From NCBI GenBank assembly GCA_016199375.1, contig JACQGV010000147.1, positions 1 through 6,730 on the forward strand: DNA of 6,730 bases, in the 5' to 3' direction. This document shows positions 5,278-6,730 of this stretch, one piece after another. The number at the start of each line of letters is the position of its first letter. Position 1 is the stretch's first letter. Source of the DNA: Chloroflexota bacterium. Its GTDB lineage: Bacteria > Chloroflexota > Dehalococcoidia > SHYM01. A model generated the notes under the pieces. It saw only the letters and a list, made by a program, of their open reading frames with translations, was not told where the DNA came from and searched no databases. The position numbers were made by a program, and so were the translations under genes.

Positions 5278-6381
5278 TCAACCGATGAGGTGGACGCGGG
5301 GCGGTCCGAAGCCGTTAAAGGAGGAGGCGTAGGCGGTGGTGTAGGCGCCGGCGTTCATGATGTAGAGCCGGTCGCCCGCCTCGACCTCAGGGAGCGTGAT
5401 GCCCTGGAACATCATGTCGAAGCTATCGCAGCTCGGCCCGGCGACGGTGTAGGTCCGGGGCGGCCCCGACCGCTCCGTGCGCAGCTCGTACTTCAGTCCC
5501 CCCACCGTCTCCATGAGCCCGTTGAAGACACCCACATCGGTGTAGAGCCACTCCTCCGGGCCGCGCGCGGCCTTGCCGATGACGGTGGTGACCAGCGTCG
5601 CGGCCTCGCCCACCAGGGCGCGCCCGGGCTCCATGGTCAGACGCAGGCCGGGCGGCAGCGCCTCCGCCACCGCGCGGGCGACCACCTCCCCGATCTCGGC
5701 AAAGGAGGGAACCGGCTTGGTATGGCGGACCGGCATGCCCCCGCCGAGGCTCAGCATGGAGAGCCCGATGCCGTGACGGGCGAGGACTGTGAAAAGCTCC
5801 CCCGCCAGGTAGAGGGCGTTGGCCCAGTTGTCCTTGTTGAGACACTGGGAGCCCACATGGAAGGTCAACCCGTAGGGCTCCAGTCCCCGACCCTTGGCGT
5901 AGGTGAAGAGCTCCAGCGCCTCGGAAGCATTGACCCCATATTTTTTCGAGAGGGGCCACTCGCTGCCGGTGTTGTCCACCACGAGCCGCAGGTAGACCCG
6001 GCTGCCCGCGGCGTGCTGGGCCAGCTTGTCCACCTCGCCGCGGGAATCGAAGGCGAAGGTGCGCAGGCCAGCGTCCCGGGAGCGCCGCAGGAAATCCACC
6101 GGCTTGATGGGGTTGCTGGAGATGAGCCGCTGGGCCGGCACCCCCAGGGCCAGGACCGCCTCCAACTCTTTGACCGAGGAGACCTCGAAGCCGCACCCCT
6201 CCTGGGCCAGGGCGCGCAACACGGCGGGATGGGGGTTTGCTTTCACGGCGTAGAGGAGCTCGATGCCAGGGAGGGCCTGGAGCAGCGCCCGGGCCGCCTG
6301 TCGGACCAGGCGACGATCCAGGATGAGCACCGGCGTCTCCAGGGCCGCCGCCCGCTTCACCAGCTCGGGGGAGTAGTCCAT
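5278..6381 (-). CDS. Type III PLP-dependent decarboxylase, probable ornithine decarboxylase
   Basis: Alanine-racemase-fold (group IV) PLP enzyme of 367 residues, predicted to decarboxylate ornithine to putrescine in the cytoplasm. Visible: YAVKANP with the PLP lysine K47, SNPIKP (89-94), HVGSQ (175-179), the phosphate-binding LGGGMP (212-217), EPGR (251-254), a GPSCDSFD active-site segment with C318 and D319, and NAGAYTTAYASSFNGF at the C-terminal dimer interface (343-358). The cysteine-aspartate pair and the FNGF end are typical of the ornithine/lysine decarboxylase branch and unlike DAP decarboxylase, whose members are longer. ATG 6381 is preceded by GGAGG (6391-6395) at 9 bases. It lies 41 bases downstream of the speE-type gene on the same strand with no terminator between, so the two are probably one operon. 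Lysine or carboxynorspermidine as substrate cannot be excluded. Confidence 0.88.
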   Translation of the reverse strand: MDYSPELVKRAAALETPVLILDRRLVRQAARALLQALPGIELLYAVKANPHPAVLRALAQEGCGFEVSSVKELEAVLALGVPAQRLISSNPIKPVDFLRRSRDAGLRTFAFDSRGEVDKLAQHAAGSRVYLRLVVDNTGSEWPLSKKYGVNASEALELFTYAKGRGLEPYGLTFHVGSQCLNKDNWANALYLAGELFTVLARHGIGLSMLSLGGGMPVRHTKPVPSFAEIGEVVARAVAEALPPGLRLTMEPGRALVGEAATLVTTVIGKAARGPEEWLYTDVGVFNGLMETVGGLKYELRTERSGPPRTYTVAGPSCDSFDMMFQGITLPEVEAGDRLYIMNAGAYTTAYASSFNGFGPPRVHLIG

Positions 6382-6390
6382 CGCCTCGGT

Positions 6391-6395
6391 CCTCC
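6391..6395 (-). promoter_or_regulatory. Ribosome binding site of the decarboxylase gene
   Basis: The minus strand reads GGAGG, nine bases before ATG 6381; a closer GAGG (6384-6387) has too little spacing. The 41-base gap back to the speE-type gene contains no recognisable promoter or terminator, which supports co-transcription. Confidence 0.6.
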
Positions 6396-6422
6396 GCGTA
6401 CTGCGTCCACCCGGCGCGGGCG

Positions 6423-6730
6423 CTAGGCCACGAACACCGGCGCGGCATCGGTGATGACAGGCCCTCCCGCCGCCAGGAGCTGGCGCAGGTGTTTAGGCAG
6501 GAGAAACAGCCGCCGGTGGGTCTCGCCGTCGTAGCAGCGCAGGCCGGCTACCCCCCGCCGCTCCAGCACCCCATCCACCTCGTCGGGGGCCACCGCCAAG
6601 GGGTCGCGCGCCAGGGAGCCCACCACGAACCCCCAGCTCTCGCCGAAGGACGGCACATGGGCATTGTAGGGAGCAGCGTGGGGGAAGACGCTGGCCACCG
6701 TCCGCGCCACGGCCAGATGGGGCTCCAGGA
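6423..6730 (-). CDS. speE: Spermidine synthase (polyamine aminopropyltransferase), C-terminal part (5' end outside window)
   Basis: The frame is open from the right edge to TAG at 6423-6425, giving about 102 residues of the C-terminal end. The family transfers an aminopropyl group from decarboxylated S-adenosylmethionine to putrescine, giving spermidine. Visible in family order: LAVARTVASVFPHAAPYNAHVPSFGESWGFVVGS region, matching the F-P...Y...P-(T/S)-x-G-x-W-x-F block near the end of bacterial SpeE; a DP segment; then LRCYDGETHRRLF followed by LPKHL, matching the LKYYN-x-x-x-H...F-x-LP end of the T. maritima enzyme. A tail of about 15 residues follows. The SAM-binding core and catalytic aspartate are outside the window, so activity cannot be judged. 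The internal GTG at 6710 is not the start, because the frame and family match continue upstream of it. The following ornithine-decarboxylase-type gene supplies the expected substrate. Confidence 0.82.
   Translation of the reverse strand, partial: LEPHLAVARTVASVFPHAAPYNAHVPSFGESWGFVVGSLARDPLAVAPDEVDGVLERRGVAGLRCYDGETHRRLFLLPKHLRQLLAAGGPVITDAAPVFVA

Noticed and set aside
5216..5281. N-terminal extension of the M50 protease from TTG 5281 or ATG 5278 (TGATG overlap with the decarboxylase stop)
   Set aside because: No ribosome site precedes either codon, the added 21-22 residues are not part of the family, and a TATAAT and strong GGAGGGG point to 5215.
4115..5332. Plus-strand open frame (405 codons) opposite the M50 protease
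   Set aside because: It is rich in His/Gln/Pro/Gly, lacks any motif and is fully antisense to the HELAH protease.
5290..6426. Plus-strand open frame (378 codons) opposite the decarboxylase
   Set aside because: It is antisense to a gene with a complete set of PLP-enzyme motifs and has no recognisable domain itself.

Overview
The window is GC-rich, tightly packed bacterial chromosome with five protein-coding genes, two of them cut by the window edges. No rRNA, tRNA or CRISPR is visible. The gene set (a PcrA/UvrD helicase with a C-terminal Tudor-like domain, a CBS-tailed site-2 protease, GlmU and polyamine enzymes), the base composition and the G/C-rich hairpin repeats fit a Chloroflexota (Dehalococcoidia-like) or similar high-GC lineage. 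That placement is an inference from style; no phylogenetic marker was tested.

Layout: (1) 1-1359 (+) is the C-terminal part of a UvrD/PcrA helicase. It carries two oddities close together: a perfect 30-bp palindrome inside the reading frame (48-77), and a tandem in-frame duplication of the 38-residue motif IV segment (91-204 and 205-318). (2) 1360-1710 is the only long non-coding stretch. It holds a possible terminator hairpin, a 152-bp MITE-like element (1477-1628) with 11-bp terminal inverted repeats and a TAA target duplication, and a possible promoter for the next operon. (3) 1711-4067 (+) is a two-gene operon, a GalE-like sugar-nucleotide epimerase followed by glmU, whose reading frames overlap by the four bases ATGA. 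(4) 4082-5215 (-) is a membrane site-2 (M50) protease with two CBS domains, convergent with glmU. It has its own promoter-like TATAAT and a strong Shine-Dalgarno. (5) 5278-6381 (-) is an ornithine-decarboxylase-type PLP enzyme. Just upstream on the same strand, at 6423-6730, is the C-terminal end of a spermidine synthase (speE).

Functionally, the plus-strand pair makes activated sugars: UDP-GlcNAc for the envelope, plus epimerised UDP-sugar. The minus-strand speE/decarboxylase pair would make putrescine and pass it to spermidine, so the neighbours support each other's assignments. The M50 protease appears to be separately transcribed. No complete new multi-gene system is visible. The most unusual signals are the remodelled helicase domain 2A and the MITE-like element.
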